NCBI GenBank assembly: GCA_002069975.1
Contig: MWCJ01000019.1
Location: forward strand, 1 to 45,568
Direction of reading: 5' to 3'
DNA length: 45,568 nucleotides
Source of the DNA: Bacteroidetes bacterium ADurb.Bin217
GTDB lineage: Bacteria; Bacteroidota; Bacteroidia; Bacteroidales; UBA1715
Position 1 is the stretch's first letter, and each line of letters begins with the position of its first letter. Below, one piece after another: positions 7,400-17,186 of this stretch. Under the pieces are notes generated by a model. That model was not told the origin of the DNA, searched no databases, and worked only from the letters and a program-made list of their open reading frames with translations. The translations under genes and the position numbers were made by a program.

Positions 7400-10057
7400 T
7401 TACACCACAATATTTATAATCTTTCCTGGTACCACAATTATTTTTTTTGCTTTTCCATCAACAAGCCATTTAGCAGAACGCTCATCACTCAGCGCTGCTG
7501 CTTCCACCTCTTCTTTACTCATGGTTTTTGGCAATTCCAATTCAAATCGTTTTTTACCATTAAATGATACAGGATATTGCACCGAATCTTCTTCGAGCAT
7601 TGCAGGATTATATTTCGGCCAAGGTTCATAGGTAAGTGTTTGTTTATTGCCATACATTTCCCACAATTCTTCGGCTAAGTGCGGTGCAAAGGGGGCAAGA
7701 ATTTTTGCAAATTGCATTGCTGTTTCGGTACTTACTTTTCCTACTTTGTAGCACGTATTTGTAAACACCATCATTTGAGAAATTGCCGTATTGAATCTTA
7801 GATTTTCAATATCATCGGCAACTTTTTTAATTGTTTTGTGCAATTCTTTGAGTACCGTAGTATCATCAGCAAAACCTTGCTCAACATTGGAAGGTTCTGC
7901 AAAAAATCGGTACACACGAGCCAAGAAATTAAAGACACCTTTTACACCATTGTCAGCCCAAGGTTTGGTTGCATCGAGCGGCCCCATAAACATTTCATAC
8001 AATCGAAGACTATCGGCTCCATATTTTGCTGTAACATCGTCGGGGTTCACAACATTTTTGAGCGATTTCGACATTTTTGCAACTATCTGTTTTAATTCTT
8101 CCCCGGTTTCAATATGATAAAACCCGCCATCACGTTCTTCTACTTTATCCGAAGGTATTTTTGCTCCATTTTTAGCTTCATATGCAAACGCCAATATCAT
8201 TCCTTGATTATATAATTTCTGATATGGTTCATCGGTTGAAACTATCCCTAAATCAAACAATACTTTATGCCAAAAACGACTATACAACAAATGTAATACA
8301 GCATGTTCGGCACCACCTATATATAAATCTACCGGCATCCAATAATTTTCTGCAACTTTTGCAAACGGTTCGTTGTCATTGGTTGGGTCTATATATCTCA
8401 AATAATACCAACAAGAACCAGCCCACTGAGGCATAGTGTTGGTTTCGTATCGTCCTTTACGTCCGTTGGCATCAGTTATATATAACCAATCTTTGGCATT
8501 TGCCAATGGGGATTCTGCATCATCACCCGGTTCATATTTTTCGAGTACCGGCAAGTTATGTGGTAATTTGTCTACTTCTATTGTAGAAATTTCACCATCT
8601 TCCCAGTGAATGATAGGGAATGGTTCGCCCCAGTAGCGTTGGCGACTAAATAACCAATCACGAATTTTGTAATTTACGGTAGCTTTACCAATATTTTTAG
8701 AATCCAACCAAGAAATAATAGTAGCAATTCCGTCTTTCTTATTTTTTCCGTTTATATCAATTCCAAGTGTAGGATTTGCAGAATTTATATATGCTCCATC
8801 TTCTGTCCAACAAGCCTTACCTGCCAATACAAGTTCACGAGTTTGAGCGTCGGCACTGCGAGGGTCGAGTATGCAAATAATTGGAATATTGAATTTTTGG
8901 GCAAATTCAAAGTCGCGCGTATCGTGTGCCGGTACTGCCATAATAGCTCCGGTACCATATCCCATAAGCACATAATCGGCAATCCACACCGGTATTTTAG
9001 AGCCGGTAAGTGGATTAATTGCATATCTACCGGAAAACACCCCTGTTTTATCTTTTGCCAATTCGGTTCGGTCAAGATCTGATTTAAGAGCGGCTTGTTT
9101 AATATATGCCTCTACTTCTGTTTTTTTATCGCTGGTTACTATAGCCTTCACCATAGGATGCTCGGGAGCTATAACCATATACGTAGCACCAAATAGAGTA
9201 TCGGGACGAGTTGTATACACGCGTAAAGAATCTGACAATCCATCCAAAGCAAATTCAACTTCAGCTCCAGTACTTCTGCCAATCCAGTTGCGTTGCATAT
9301 CTTTCACCCCTTCGGGCCAGTCAACCGTATCGAGTCCTTGTAACAAACGCTCGGCATAATGCGGTATGCGAAGCATCCACTGTTTTAGGTTTTTCTTCGA
9401 AACTTGATTTCCACATTTTTCGTGGCTACCATCGTTCAACACCTCTTCGTTGGCACACACTGTTTTACAATGTGCACACCACCATACTTGAGCGTTGTCA
9501 TAGTATGCAAGACGATTGTCGTTAATATATTTTGTTACCGCTTCGTTTCCTTGAGCAGATATTTCGGCAGGAATAGGTAATTCAGAAATTGGCCGCCCTT
9601 TTTGAGCAGCTTTGTCGAAATATGTGTTATACAATTGAATAAAAATCCACTGTGTCCATTTAAAATATTTAGGGTCGGTAGTATTTATTTCTCTATCCCA
9701 ATCGTAGCTTAAGCCAAGAGCTTTAATCTGACGACGAAACGTATCGCAATTTTTTTGAGTAGTTATAGCAGGGTGTGTTCCCGTTTGTATAGCATATTGC
9801 TCGGCGGGCAACCCAAATGCATCCCAACCCATTGGGTGTAATACATTAAAACCATTCATACGTTTGTATCGACTTACAATATCTGATGCCGTATAGCCTT
9901 CGGGATGCCCTACGTGCAACCCTGCACCCGAGGGATAGGGAAACATATCGAGAGCATAAAACTTTGGTTTTGATGTATCTAATACAGTTTTGAACGTCTT
10001 ATTGGTTTCCCAGTAGTCTTGCCATTTTTTTTCTATTTCGGTAAAATTGTATTCCAT
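7400..10057 (-). CDS. leuS: Leucyl-tRNA synthetase
   Basis: An 885-residue class I aminoacyl-tRNA synthetase that charges tRNA-Leu with leucine. The HIGH-type motif is HVGH (48-51) after [23 protein letters not shown] follows, then an inserted editing (CP1) domain with [12 protein letters not shown] and [12 protein letters not shown]. The catalytic KMSKS is at 661-665, and an anticodon-binding helical domain and C-terminal domain complete the protein. A cysteine cluster [10 protein letters not shown] near residue 180 fits the zinc-binding insertion of bacterial LeuS. I chose ATG 10057 ([12 protein letters not shown]) over the upstream in-frame start at 10093 because homologues begin there. 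Length and motifs are normal. It is followed by a strong terminator and so seems to be a transcript end. Confidence 0.97.
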   Translation of the reverse strand: MEYNFTEIEKKWQDYWETNKTFKTVLDTSKPKFYALDMFPYPSGAGLHVGHPEGYTASDIVSRYKRMNGFNVLHPMGWDAFGLPAEQYAIQTGTHPAITTQKNCDTFRRQIKALGLSYDWDREINTTDPKYFKWTQWIFIQLYNTYFDKAAQKGRPISELPIPAEISAQGNEAVTKYINDNRLAYYDNAQVWWCAHCKTVCANEEVLNDGSHEKCGNQVSKKNLKQWMLRIPHYAERLLQGLDTVDWPEGVKDMQRNWIGRSTGAEVEFALDGLSDSLRVYTTRPDTLFGATYMVIAPEHPMVKAIVTSDKKTEVEAYIKQAALKSDLDRTELAKDKTGVFSGRYAINPLTGSKIPVWIADYVLMGYGTGAIMAVPAHDTRDFEFAQKFNIPIICILDPRSADAQTRELVLAGKACWTEDGAYINSANPTLGIDINGKNKKDGIATIISWLDSKNIGKATVNYKIRDWLFSRQRYWGEPFPIIHWEDGEISTIEVDKLPHNLPVLEKYEPGDDAESPLANAKDWLYITDANGRKGRYETNTMPQWAGSCWYYLRYIDPTNDNEPFAKVAENYWMPVDLYIGGAEHAVLHLLYSRFWHKVLFDLGIVSTDEPYQKLYNQGMILAFAYEAKNGAKIPSDKVEERDGGFYHIETGEELKQIVAKMSKSLKNVVNPDDVTAKYGADSLRLYEMFMGPLDATKPWADNGVKGVFNFLARVYRFFAEPSNVEQGFADDTTVLKELHKTIKKVADDIENLRFNTAISQMMVFTNTCYKVGKVSTETAMQFAKILAPFAPHLAEELWEMYGNKQTLTYEPWPKYNPAMLEEDSVQYPVSFNGKKRFELELPKTMSKEEVEAAALSDERSAKWLVDGKAKKIIVVPGKIINIVV

Positions 10058-10169
10058 TGTATGAATTGTAAAAATTGAGGTGCGAAAATACAAAAAAGTT
10101 TAGAAACTGTTTAGATTTTGTATTTGAATAAAATTTTTGAATGTATAGATAAGAAAATGCAAGTATTTC

Positions 10170-10925
10170 TTACATTCCCCGCTTAAACTCCGAACACAAT
10201 ATTGCTGTTGCAACAGATACATTCAAAGACTCAGGCTTGTAAGTATGCAATGAAAATGTTGGTATATGCACAAAATTTGAAACGAATGGCAAAATCTCTT
10301 GCGATAAGCCATTGCCCTCATTTCCCATTACTAAAATTGCTTGTTTGGATAGTTGCAAATCATATACAGAAGCACCTTGCAAATCGGCAGCATATATTGG
10401 AATATGAGTATGTTGAGCCAAAAGTGTAGACAGGTTTGCATAGAGTACATGCACCCGAAATACCGACCCCATACTTGCTTGCACAACTTTAGGATTGTAT
10501 ATGTCTACAGTATCACTATTACACCACACTTGCCGCACACCAAACCAATCGGCTAATCGAATAATTGTACCTAAATTACCCGGGTCTTGTATAGTATCGA
10601 GAGCTATTACCAGTTCTGATTGTTCTAAAGGCAACGGATTTTCATTATATGACCCATGCACTAAAGCCCATGAATCCTGTGGCGATTTAAGCAATGAAAT
10701 GGTTTCTATATCTTTAGCACTCGCCTCATACACATCAACATTAGCTAATATATTTGAATGTTCCTCTATCCATTCAGAACGAGCTACAATGCTATGAATT
10801 TTGTATTGCGAAACCAGTAATTCATCTATCATTTTATTACCTTCAACAATAAACAAACCATATTCTATTCTCACTTTTTTGGAAGCAAACGAACTAAAGA
10901 ATTTTAATTTATTTTTACTTAACAT
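10170..10925 (-). CDS. SpoU/TrmH-family RNA 2'-O-methyltransferase
   Basis: A 251-residue AdoMet-dependent methyltransferase of the knotted SPOUT class. It starts with a substrate-binding domain (FIVEGNKMIDELL, about 25-37). The three SpoU motifs follow: DTIQDPGNLGTIIRLADWFG (110-129, with N117 and R123), VMGNEGNGLS (199-208) and ESLNVSVATAIL (232-243). The target is probably rRNA or tRNA ribose, but the family is too broad to fix the position. It is separated from leuS by 112 bases and diverges from the TamA/BamA-like gene with 40 bases between start codons. A second paralogue lies at 31724-32461 and is closer to RlmB. Confidence 0.9.
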   Translation of the reverse strand: MLSKNKLKFFSSFASKKVRIEYGLFIVEGNKMIDELLVSQYKIHSIVARSEWIEEHSNILANVDVYEASAKDIETISLLKSPQDSWALVHGSYNENPLPLEQSELVIALDTIQDPGNLGTIIRLADWFGVRQVWCNSDTVDIYNPKVVQASMGSVFRVHVLYANLSTLLAQHTHIPIYAADLQGASVYDLQLSKQAILVMGNEGNGLSQEILPFVSNFVHIPTFSLHTYKPESLNVSVATAILCSEFKRGM

Positions 10926-10965
10926 GCTTTGAGTACGCTACAAAATCAAAATTAAAGAATTATTT

Positions 10966-13302
10966 TTGTCAAAAATAGGTAATTTGTTTACATATCGCAA
11001 ACATATTAGATTTCAATTACAAAACATTTGCATAGTTGTTCTATTACTAGTAACAGCAAGTTGTTCTATTACTAAAAAAATACCCGATCAATCACAATTA
11101 CTTACTAAAACCACTATTGACTGCGACCAGAAATCAATAGATACCGATGATATGAAAAATTATCTGCGGCAAAAGCCGAACAGAAAAACATTTTTCATAA
11201 AATATCATTTACGCATGTATTATCTTTTTGAACATGCAACAAGTAGTTTTGGCACAAAAATGCGTGAAAACGCCGGAGAACCACCGGTATTATTTGATGA
11301 ACAATTACACGCACGTTCGCTCCAACAACTTACTTTGTATATGCACGAACGCGGATATTACAACGCAAATATTTCATCAGAAATAAAACCAAAAGGATTT
11401 CTAAAAAAAAAGGTAGCTGTAAGTTATACCGTAAAAGCCCATGAAGCATATACTATTTCATCTATTTCATACTCTATTCAAGATAGTGCCATTAGGCACA
11501 TAATCGAAAAAAAAACATCAAAAAGTTTAATTAAACCTTCGATGCCTTTTGATATTTCAATTTTACGCGAAGAACAAAAACGACTAACAGCAATAATTAA
11601 AAATTCGGGATATTACACCTTTAACGAATCGAATATATATTTTACTGCAGATACTACAAAAGGTCCAAAGCACGTAGAAATAAGTATGACTATAAAGGAA
11701 AATTCAGACAGTCCTGATGGTAGTTATAAAAAATCTAAAATTCGTAATATTTACATTTATCCTGATTTTAATGCCGTAGAATCTATAAAACAAACTATTC
11801 AATACGATACTATACCATATACCTCAAACACATATTTTTTATATACAAATCCGTCATTTTTAAAACCCGAAGTAATTCAACGAGCCAACTATATTCACCC
11901 CGATTCATTATATTCGGCATCGGCAACTTTAAAAACACAACGACAATTAGTTCAAAACAAATTATTTAAACTTGTAACCATATCGTACAAACAAGTAGAA
12001 AATTCCAATAATGATTTTCAATATATAGATTGCTACATGTATATCACACCACATACACGCCAATCGTTTACCGCCGAAGTTGAAGGTACCAATACCGGAG
12101 GCGATTGGGGAGCCGAAATAAACACATCGTATATGCATAAAAATATTGCACGCGGTTCAGAAAATATTTATATAAAAGCTAAAGCATCGGGAGAATACAA
12201 CAAAGCATTAAAAACAACAAACGAATCAACTCAGTTATTTAACTCGTTTGAATATGGAGGCGAAATAGGTTTTGAAACACCAATTTTTTTGTCTCCTATA
12301 AAACCTGCCAAATTTGACTACACATATAGACCGCGAACTAATATTGCCATAGCATATAATTATAATAAAACTGTAGATTATATAAAACCAACATTGCAAG
12401 TAAATTACGGATATACATGGTTTGGTAATAATTTTATAACTCACAATTTCAAACCAATAGATATTAGTTATATTAAGATTGATAAACCTTCGGAGCGATT
12501 GAAACTATATATCGAAAAAAACAATTATATTAAATATAGTTTTGAAGACTATATGATATATGCAACCAATTACACCTATATTTATTATAATCGCAAACCA
12601 AATTCCCTTCAAAATTATCAATACATAAAATTATTTGCAGAAACTTCGGGAAATGCTCTACATGCTTTATACAGTAGTTTAGACACTTCTAATCAAAAAA
12701 ATTCATACCAAACCTTTAATGTGAATTTTGCACAGTTTGCGAAAATTGAAACTGACTTACGGTATTATCAAGTATTTTCAAAGCAATCAATGGCTGTATA
12801 CCGTATATTTGCCGGAATGGCAGTTCCATACCTAAATTCTGAAGGGTTACCTAGTGTAAAAAAATATTACGCCGGAGGAGCTAATAGTATGCGAGCGTGG
12901 GCTAACAGATCATTAGGACCAGGTTCATACCAAGATACCACCGGAGGATTTGCTTACTATATGGGCGATATAAAATTAGAAGCAAATATAGAAGCTCGAT
13001 TTCATATGTTTTGGTATATAGACGGTGCTCTCTTTTTAGATATTGGAAATATTTGGTCATTCAATGACAATTCGTTAGTCGGAGCAGAATTTTTTGCTTC
13101 CAAATTTGCAAAAGAATTTGCTGTAGGTACAGGATACGGTTTACGATTCGACTTTTCATTTTTAGTATTACGCCTTGATTTAGGACTAAAACTTAAAGAA
13201 CCATATATAATTCAAGGAACCAATTCATCAGTAATTTGGGGAAACAGACCAATTACTAGTGATGATTTTAACTTAAATATTGCAATTGGATATCCATTTT
13301 AA
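10966..13302 (+). CDS. TamA/BamA-family (Omp85) outer-membrane lipoprotein, TamL-like
   Basis: A protein of about 778 residues. A hydrophobic signal ends in the lipobox VTASC (about residue 33), so it should be lipidated and exported. POTRA-like repeats (about 45-340) come next. The C-terminal membrane barrel follows with Omp85 hallmarks: a GGANSMRAW motif near residue 640 and terminal sequence NIAIGYPF ending in aromatic Phe. Lipidated TamA-like proteins (TamL) are characteristic of Bacteroidota, where they work with a TamB-like partner in moving proteins or lipids to the outer membrane. No tamB is adjacent. No ATG precedes the signal peptide. The reading frame opens with TTG at 10966, and TTG at 10984 would give a more usual signal length, so the start is uncertain. 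Confidence 0.85.
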   Translation: MSKIGNLFTYRKHIRFQLQNICIVVLLLVTASCSITKKIPDQSQLLTKTTIDCDQKSIDTDDMKNYLRQKPNRKTFFIKYHLRMYYLFEHATSSFGTKMRENAGEPPVLFDEQLHARSLQQLTLYMHERGYYNANISSEIKPKGFLKKKVAVSYTVKAHEAYTISSISYSIQDSAIRHIIEKKTSKSLIKPSMPFDISILREEQKRLTAIIKNSGYYTFNESNIYFTADTTKGPKHVEISMTIKENSDSPDGSYKKSKIRNIYIYPDFNAVESIKQTIQYDTIPYTSNTYFLYTNPSFLKPEVIQRANYIHPDSLYSASATLKTQRQLVQNKLFKLVTISYKQVENSNNDFQYIDCYMYITPHTRQSFTAEVEGTNTGGDWGAEINTSYMHKNIARGSENIYIKAKASGEYNKALKTTNESTQLFNSFEYGGEIGFETPIFLSPIKPAKFDYTYRPRTNIAIAYNYNKTVDYIKPTLQVNYGYTWFGNNFITHNFKPIDISYIKIDKPSERLKLYIEKNNYIKYSFEDYMIYATNYTYIYYNRKPNSLQNYQYIKLFAETSGNALHALYSSLDTSNQKNSYQTFNVNFAQFAKIETDLRYYQVFSKQSMAVYRIFAGMAVPYLNSEGLPSVKKYYAGGANSMRAWANRSLGPGSYQDTTGGFAYYMGDIKLEANIEARFHMFWYIDGALFLDIGNIWSFNDNSLVGAEFFASKFAKEFAVGTGYGLRFDFSFLVLRLDLGLKLKEPYIIQGTNSSVIWGNRPITSDDFNLNIAIGYPF
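10970..11001 (-). promoter_or_regulatory. Promoter of the SpoU methyltransferase gene
   Basis: On the minus strand TTTG (11001-10998) precedes TATTTTTG (10977-10970) by 20 bases, an ideal Bacteroidota pattern, with a predicted start near 10963. The -7 box is half of a perfect dyad, TATTTTTG-T-CAAAAATA (10961-10977). A plus-strand -7 box therefore faces the other way, but it lacks a -33 box at the right distance. The promoter lies within the first codons of the divergent gene. Confidence 0.6.
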
Positions 13303-13348
13303 AGGTTTTTTCGAAAAAAAGTTTTTTTTTTGTAAAAAAACTACAAAT

Positions 13349-15193
13349 ATGCTTGAAAAACGAAAGATACTTATATACTTATTTTTACTATTCTCCACGC
13401 AATTATTAGCTACTACAGAGCTACAATTTACTGTTCATACAGGAAATGTATCAGCACAAAATAATGATTGCTTTGCCGAAATTTCTGATATACAAAATGG
13501 ACAGGCACCTTATACATTTCAATGGAGCAAAAAAGATATTCCGTTAACTTCGAACAAAGCATATGACCTCCATGAAGGGACTGAATATACTATAAAAGTT
13601 AGCGATGCATTAGGATCAACAACTACAAAAACATTCATAATCCCCCCTTCATCATCAACGGAAAAGATAAACCACTTTTTTGGTAGCATGGTTGACATTA
13701 TAGCATCAGTACTTATGGTAGATATTTTTGCATTACTTCACATGTACGACCCTATTATTTACGACACACAAGGCAACCCTCTATTGCACCCAAACGGATC
13801 GCCCAAACAAACCAATATACCCCTTATTGTAGTATGGTTATTCTTAGGAGCTTTATATTTTACTTTACGATTTAAATTTATAAATATTCACGGCTTTATA
13901 CACTCTATTCATTTAGTTAGGGGAAAATACGACAAACCCGAAGATAAAGGACAATTATCACATTTTCAAGCATTAGCTACAGCATTATCGGCTACAGTTG
14001 GATTAGGTAATATTGCCGGTGTAGCATTAGCTATAGGTATAGGTGGACCGGGAGCAACATTTTGGATGATACTTATGGGAATATTAGGAATGTCTTCCAA
14101 ATTTACCGAAGCTGCTCTTGGAGTAAAATATCGTAGAATTAATAAAAATGGTGAAGTATCCGGCGGCCCTATGTATTATTTACAATATGTATTTGGTACT
14201 CGTACATATATACGCAAAAAAATGGGTAAAGCATTAGCAATATTTTTTGCAATTTTATTAATAGGTAGTTCTCTGGGAGGCGGCAATATGTTTCAGGCAA
14301 ATCAATCATTTTCAAATATTGCTCAAATGATACCCTCATTACAAAATCATTCTATTCTTTTTGGATTTGGATTAGCTTTTTTAGTAGGCATAGTTATATT
14401 GGGAGGAATTACTAGTATTGCTAAAGTTACTAGTAAAATAGTACCAATTATGGCAGGAATATACCTTATTACAGGATTAATCATCATATTTTCAAATTTT
14501 TCGCATATAGAAACAGTTGCAAAAGCCATATACAACGGAGCATTTCATGCAAGTTCAGTTTATGGTGGTCTTATTGGAGTAATGGTAATGGGTATACAAC
14601 GAGCCGCTTTTAGTAATGAAGCCGGTATAGGTTCGGCGGCAATAGCACACTCAACCGTAAAAACACAAAAGCCAGTAAGCGAAGGATTTGTTGCATTACT
14701 AGAGCCTTTTATCGATACTGTTGTAATATGCTCACTTACAGCATTTGTTCTTATCTTTACAGGATACTATTCACCAGAAATTACAGCACAATTCCAAGGA
14801 GCAAACTTAACATCAGAAGCATTTGGCAGTGTATTTCCTTGGTTTAAATGGGTACTTTTAATAACAATCCTACTTTTCGCATATTCCACACTTATTTCTT
14901 GGTCGTACTATGGAATTAAAGGTTTCGATTTTTTATTTGGCTCATTGTGCGAAAAATTATTCAACAATCGTTCTATAGCTGAAAAAGCTTATAAAATTTT
15001 ATTCCTTTCATTTATAATAGTTGGAACCGCATCGAGCAATTCAAATGTTGTTGATTTTTCAGATATGATGCTGCTCTGTATGGCATTCCCCAATATGATA
15101 GGTTTAGTCGTATTTGCACCGCGACTTCAAAAAGATTTGCAAAAATATTGGATGCAAGTAAAAAATAAAACTCTAACAAGCAATTCCAAGTGA
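13349..15193 (+). CDS. Alanine/glycine:cation symporter with N-terminal Ig/SprB-like domain
   Basis: A 614-residue inner-membrane carrier of the AGCS family, importing alanine or glycine with sodium or protons. The family signature GGPGATFWMILMGILGM with KFTEAALGVKYRR lies at 232-263, after ALSATVGLGNIAGVALAIG (212-230). About ten hydrophobic segments follow, including FSNEAGIGSAAIAHS. The first 105 residues are extra: a signal peptide (MLEKRKILIYLFLLFSTQLL) and a small beta domain with NGQAPYTFQWS and YTIKVSDALGS, like SprB/PKD-type repeats, expected on the periplasmic side. ATG 13349 was chosen because it starts this signal peptide. The stop overlaps the start of the next gene. Confidence 0.9.
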   Translation: MLEKRKILIYLFLLFSTQLLATTELQFTVHTGNVSAQNNDCFAEISDIQNGQAPYTFQWSKKDIPLTSNKAYDLHEGTEYTIKVSDALGSTTTKTFIIPPSSSTEKINHFFGSMVDIIASVLMVDIFALLHMYDPIIYDTQGNPLLHPNGSPKQTNIPLIVVWLFLGALYFTLRFKFINIHGFIHSIHLVRGKYDKPEDKGQLSHFQALATALSATVGLGNIAGVALAIGIGGPGATFWMILMGILGMSSKFTEAALGVKYRRINKNGEVSGGPMYYLQYVFGTRTYIRKKMGKALAIFFAILLIGSSLGGGNMFQANQSFSNIAQMIPSLQNHSILFGFGLAFLVGIVILGGITSIAKVTSKIVPIMAGIYLITGLIIIFSNFSHIETVAKAIYNGAFHASSVYGGLIGVMVMGIQRAAFSNEAGIGSAAIAHSTVKTQKPVSEGFVALLEPFIDTVVICSLTAFVLIFTGYYSPEITAQFQGANLTSEAFGSVFPWFKWVLLITILLFAYSTLISWSYYGIKGFDFLFGSLCEKLFNNRSIAEKAYKILFLSFIIVGTASSNSNVVDFSDMMLLCMAFPNMIGLVVFAPRLQKDLQKYWMQVKNKTLTSNSK

Positions 15194-16014
15194 TTTCAAA
15201 ACGAATAGCATACAATATACTTTCGTTCATGCTTGTATTTGCAATTGCAATTGCATTGTACATATGTATACCTCACAAACCCATTTTGCATGAAACCAAA
15301 CAAGTAACTGATTCCACACAAGGTATACAAAACAATGAAACAACACAAGCAAAACAAAAAAAAATCAATCCAAATACTGCAACATTTGAAGAATTATGTA
15401 GTATAGGATTTTCAAAAAAACAAGCATATAATTGCTTGAATTACATTAAAGCCGGAAATACATTTACAACAGTTGAAGATCTAAAAAAATTATATACATT
15501 GACGCCGGAAGATTTTAAAAAACTTTCGTTACACCTATACATACCTCAAACTAAAAAAAACAACAGAGAACATAAAGAATTTACAGAACAGTTCGAAAAA
15601 AAATCTAAAAACATATATACCGTTTCGCTTAACACATGTGATTCGGCAGAATTAACAAAAATACCCGGCATTGGAGGATTTAGAGCAAAAAAAATAATTG
15701 AATACCGGTTAAAACTTGGAGGATTTTATTCTATTAATCAATTACGAAGCATATATAGTTTTGACTCTCTAGTAATAGAAAAAATTACACCGTATATATC
15801 TATTGACACATCGCACATACAAAAAATACAAATAAACAAAGCAAATTTTAAGGAAATGCAAGCTCATCCATATATATCATACAATCAAGCAAAACATATT
15901 ATGGAGTACCGAAAAATTGTTGGAAGAATTGAATCGATTGAAGAATTACAAAAAAATAATATACTTAAACCAGAAGAATTTGAAATATTAAAATATTATA
16001 TCAAAACATTTTAG
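15190..16014 (+). CDS. Membrane-anchored helix-hairpin-helix (ComEA-like) protein
   Basis: A 274-residue protein with one N-terminal membrane segment (about 9-27) and three ComEA-type helix-hairpin-helix units at about 59-119, 144-206 and 212-274. Only the second has the classical hairpin IPGIGGFRAKKIIEYR (158-173). Such domains bind double-stranded DNA without sequence specificity and occur in DNA uptake proteins, but in Bacteroidota similar proteins are common and their role is unproven. The start is GTG at 15190, overlapping the symporter's TGA as GTGA, so translation is probably coupled. No other competence gene is nearby. Confidence 0.82.
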   Translation: MISKRIAYNILSFMLVFAIAIALYICIPHKPILHETKQVTDSTQGIQNNETTQAKQKKINPNTATFEELCSIGFSKKQAYNCLNYIKAGNTFTTVEDLKKLYTLTPEDFKKLSLHLYIPQTKKNNREHKEFTEQFEKKSKNIYTVSLNTCDSAELTKIPGIGGFRAKKIIEYRLKLGGFYSINQLRSIYSFDSLVIEKITPYISIDTSHIQKIQINKANFKEMQAHPYISYNQAKHIMEYRKIVGRIESIEELQKNNILKPEEFEILKYYIKTF

Positions 16015-16022
16015 TGAAAATA

Positions 16023-16054
16023 TTTGTTCATTCAATCCGAAGTTTATACATTTG
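16023..16054 (+). promoter_or_regulatory. Promoter of the rpsU-xerC-hpf transcript
   Basis: TTTG at 16023-16026 and TACATTTG at 16047-16054 are 20 bases apart, a full match to the Bacteroidota primary promoter. Transcription would begin near 16061. A ribosome-binding site (AAGGAGT, about 16085-16091) precedes the rpsU ATG at 16099. Confidence 0.75.
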
Positions 16055-16098
16055 CAACCCATTTTTAAAAATTAAATTTAATTATAAGGAGTAAAAAT

Positions 16099-16293
16099 AT
16101 GATTATTGTACCTATCAAAGAAGGTGAAAACATCGACAGAGCGTTAAAAAAATTTAAACGTAAATTCGAGAAAACAGGCGTTGTAAAAGAATTGAGAAGT
16201 CGTCAAGCGTTTACAAAACCATCAATTAAACTTAGAGAACAAAAAATAAAAGCTGTTTACAAACAACAATTGCAACTAACAGATGAGCAATAA
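16099..16293 (+). CDS. rpsU: 30S ribosomal protein S21
   Basis: A 64-residue basic protein of the small subunit that helps initiation on mRNA. The sequence MIIVPIKEGENIDRALKKFK is the normal S21 start, with a basic middle (RKFEKTGVVKELRSRQ) and YKQQLQ near the end. The Shine-Dalgarno sequence AAGGAGT is unusually good for this phylum, where many genes lack one. The last 11 bases overlap the xerC start, so the two are translationally linked. Confidence 0.97.
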   Translation: MIIVPIKEGENIDRALKKFKRKFEKTGVVKELRSRQAFTKPSIKLREQKIKAVYKQQLQLTDEQ

Positions 16294-17173
16294 TTCCTTA
16301 CACAAGGAATTATTACAAAAATTTTTGAACTACTTAGAATTCGAAAAAAGGAGTTCAAAACATACTGTTATTTCATATTCAAATGATATTTTGAATTTTT
16401 TACAATCTGTAGAAACTATAGATATTGATAAAATACAAGATTCCGACATTCGAGTATGGATTGTTAGCTTATCGGAAAATAATCATTCACCGCGAAGCAT
16501 AAACAGAAAAATTACTGCTGTTCGATCTTTTTTTGTGTATTTACAAAAATTTGATATTATACAAAAAAATCCTGCAGCTAAAATTCATGCACTAAAAACA
16601 AAAAAACGATTACCATTGTTTATTGAGAAAAAAAACATGAGTAATCTTTTTAATGAAGTAGTATTTGAAGATAATTTTGTTGGATTACGAGATAAATTAA
16701 TATTAGATTTATTATATTCAACAGGCATGCGGCGAGCTGAATTAGTATCGCTGCAAATAAGTTCATTCGATTTTGGGAATAAAACGGTAAAAATTCTTGG
16801 CAAACGTAACAAAGAACGAATAGTGCCAATAGTACCGGAACTCATTAGTTGTATACAAAAGTATTTACAAGAGAGAGCAAAAATTGCACAATCCAATACT
16901 TATGTAATACTAACTGAAAAAGGAGCTCCAGCATACGAACAAATGATTTACCGAATTGTAAAAAAATATTTGGGACAAGTTACTACATTGGATAAAAAAA
17001 GCCCGCACATATTACGGCATACATGTGCAACGCATTTATTAAACAATGGGGCAGATTTACATGACATTAAAGAATTACTTGGTCATGCTAATTTATCGGC
17101 GACACAAATATATACTCATAATTCATTTGAAAAATTAAAAGATATTTATAAACAATCTCATCCGAGAAATTAA
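16283..17173 (+). CDS. xerC: Tyrosine recombinase XerC/XerD type
   Basis: A 296-residue site-specific recombinase of the kind that resolves chromosome dimers at dif. A core-binding domain (about 8-95) with SPRSINRKITAVRSFFVYL precedes the catalytic domain. All active residues are present: R150 (TGMRRAEL), K174 (LGKRNKER), H242 and R245 (HILRHTCATH), H268 (LLGHANLSATQIYTH) and nucleophile Y277. Placement between rpsU and hpf is a conserved Bacteroidota arrangement, which argues for a housekeeping Xer rather than a mobile-element integrase. Its ATG lies inside the 3' end of rpsU, and hpf follows after 13 bases. XerC versus XerD cannot be settled from this sequence alone. Confidence 0.92.
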   Translation: MSNNSLHKELLQKFLNYLEFEKRSSKHTVISYSNDILNFLQSVETIDIDKIQDSDIRVWIVSLSENNHSPRSINRKITAVRSFFVYLQKFDIIQKNPAAKIHALKTKKRLPLFIEKKNMSNLFNEVVFEDNFVGLRDKLILDLLYSTGMRRAELVSLQISSFDFGNKTVKILGKRNKERIVPIVPELISCIQKYLQERAKIAQSNTYVILTEKGAPAYEQMIYRIVKKYLGQVTTLDKKSPHILRHTCATHLLNNGADLHDIKELLGHANLSATQIYTHNSFEKLKDIYKQSHPRN

Positions 17174-17186
17174 TTGTAAAAAGAAT

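Noticed and set aside
7116..7631. A 171-codon plus-strand ORF spanning the tandem repeats and the leuS terminator
   Set aside because: It is antisense to the ATPase and leuS ends and reads through a strong terminator. The apparent repeats in its protein only reflect the DNA repeats.
16283..17173. Tyrosine recombinase as an integrase of a mobile element
   Set aside because: It has housekeeping neighbours (rpsU, hpf), no att-like repeats around the nearby tRNA genes and no cargo.
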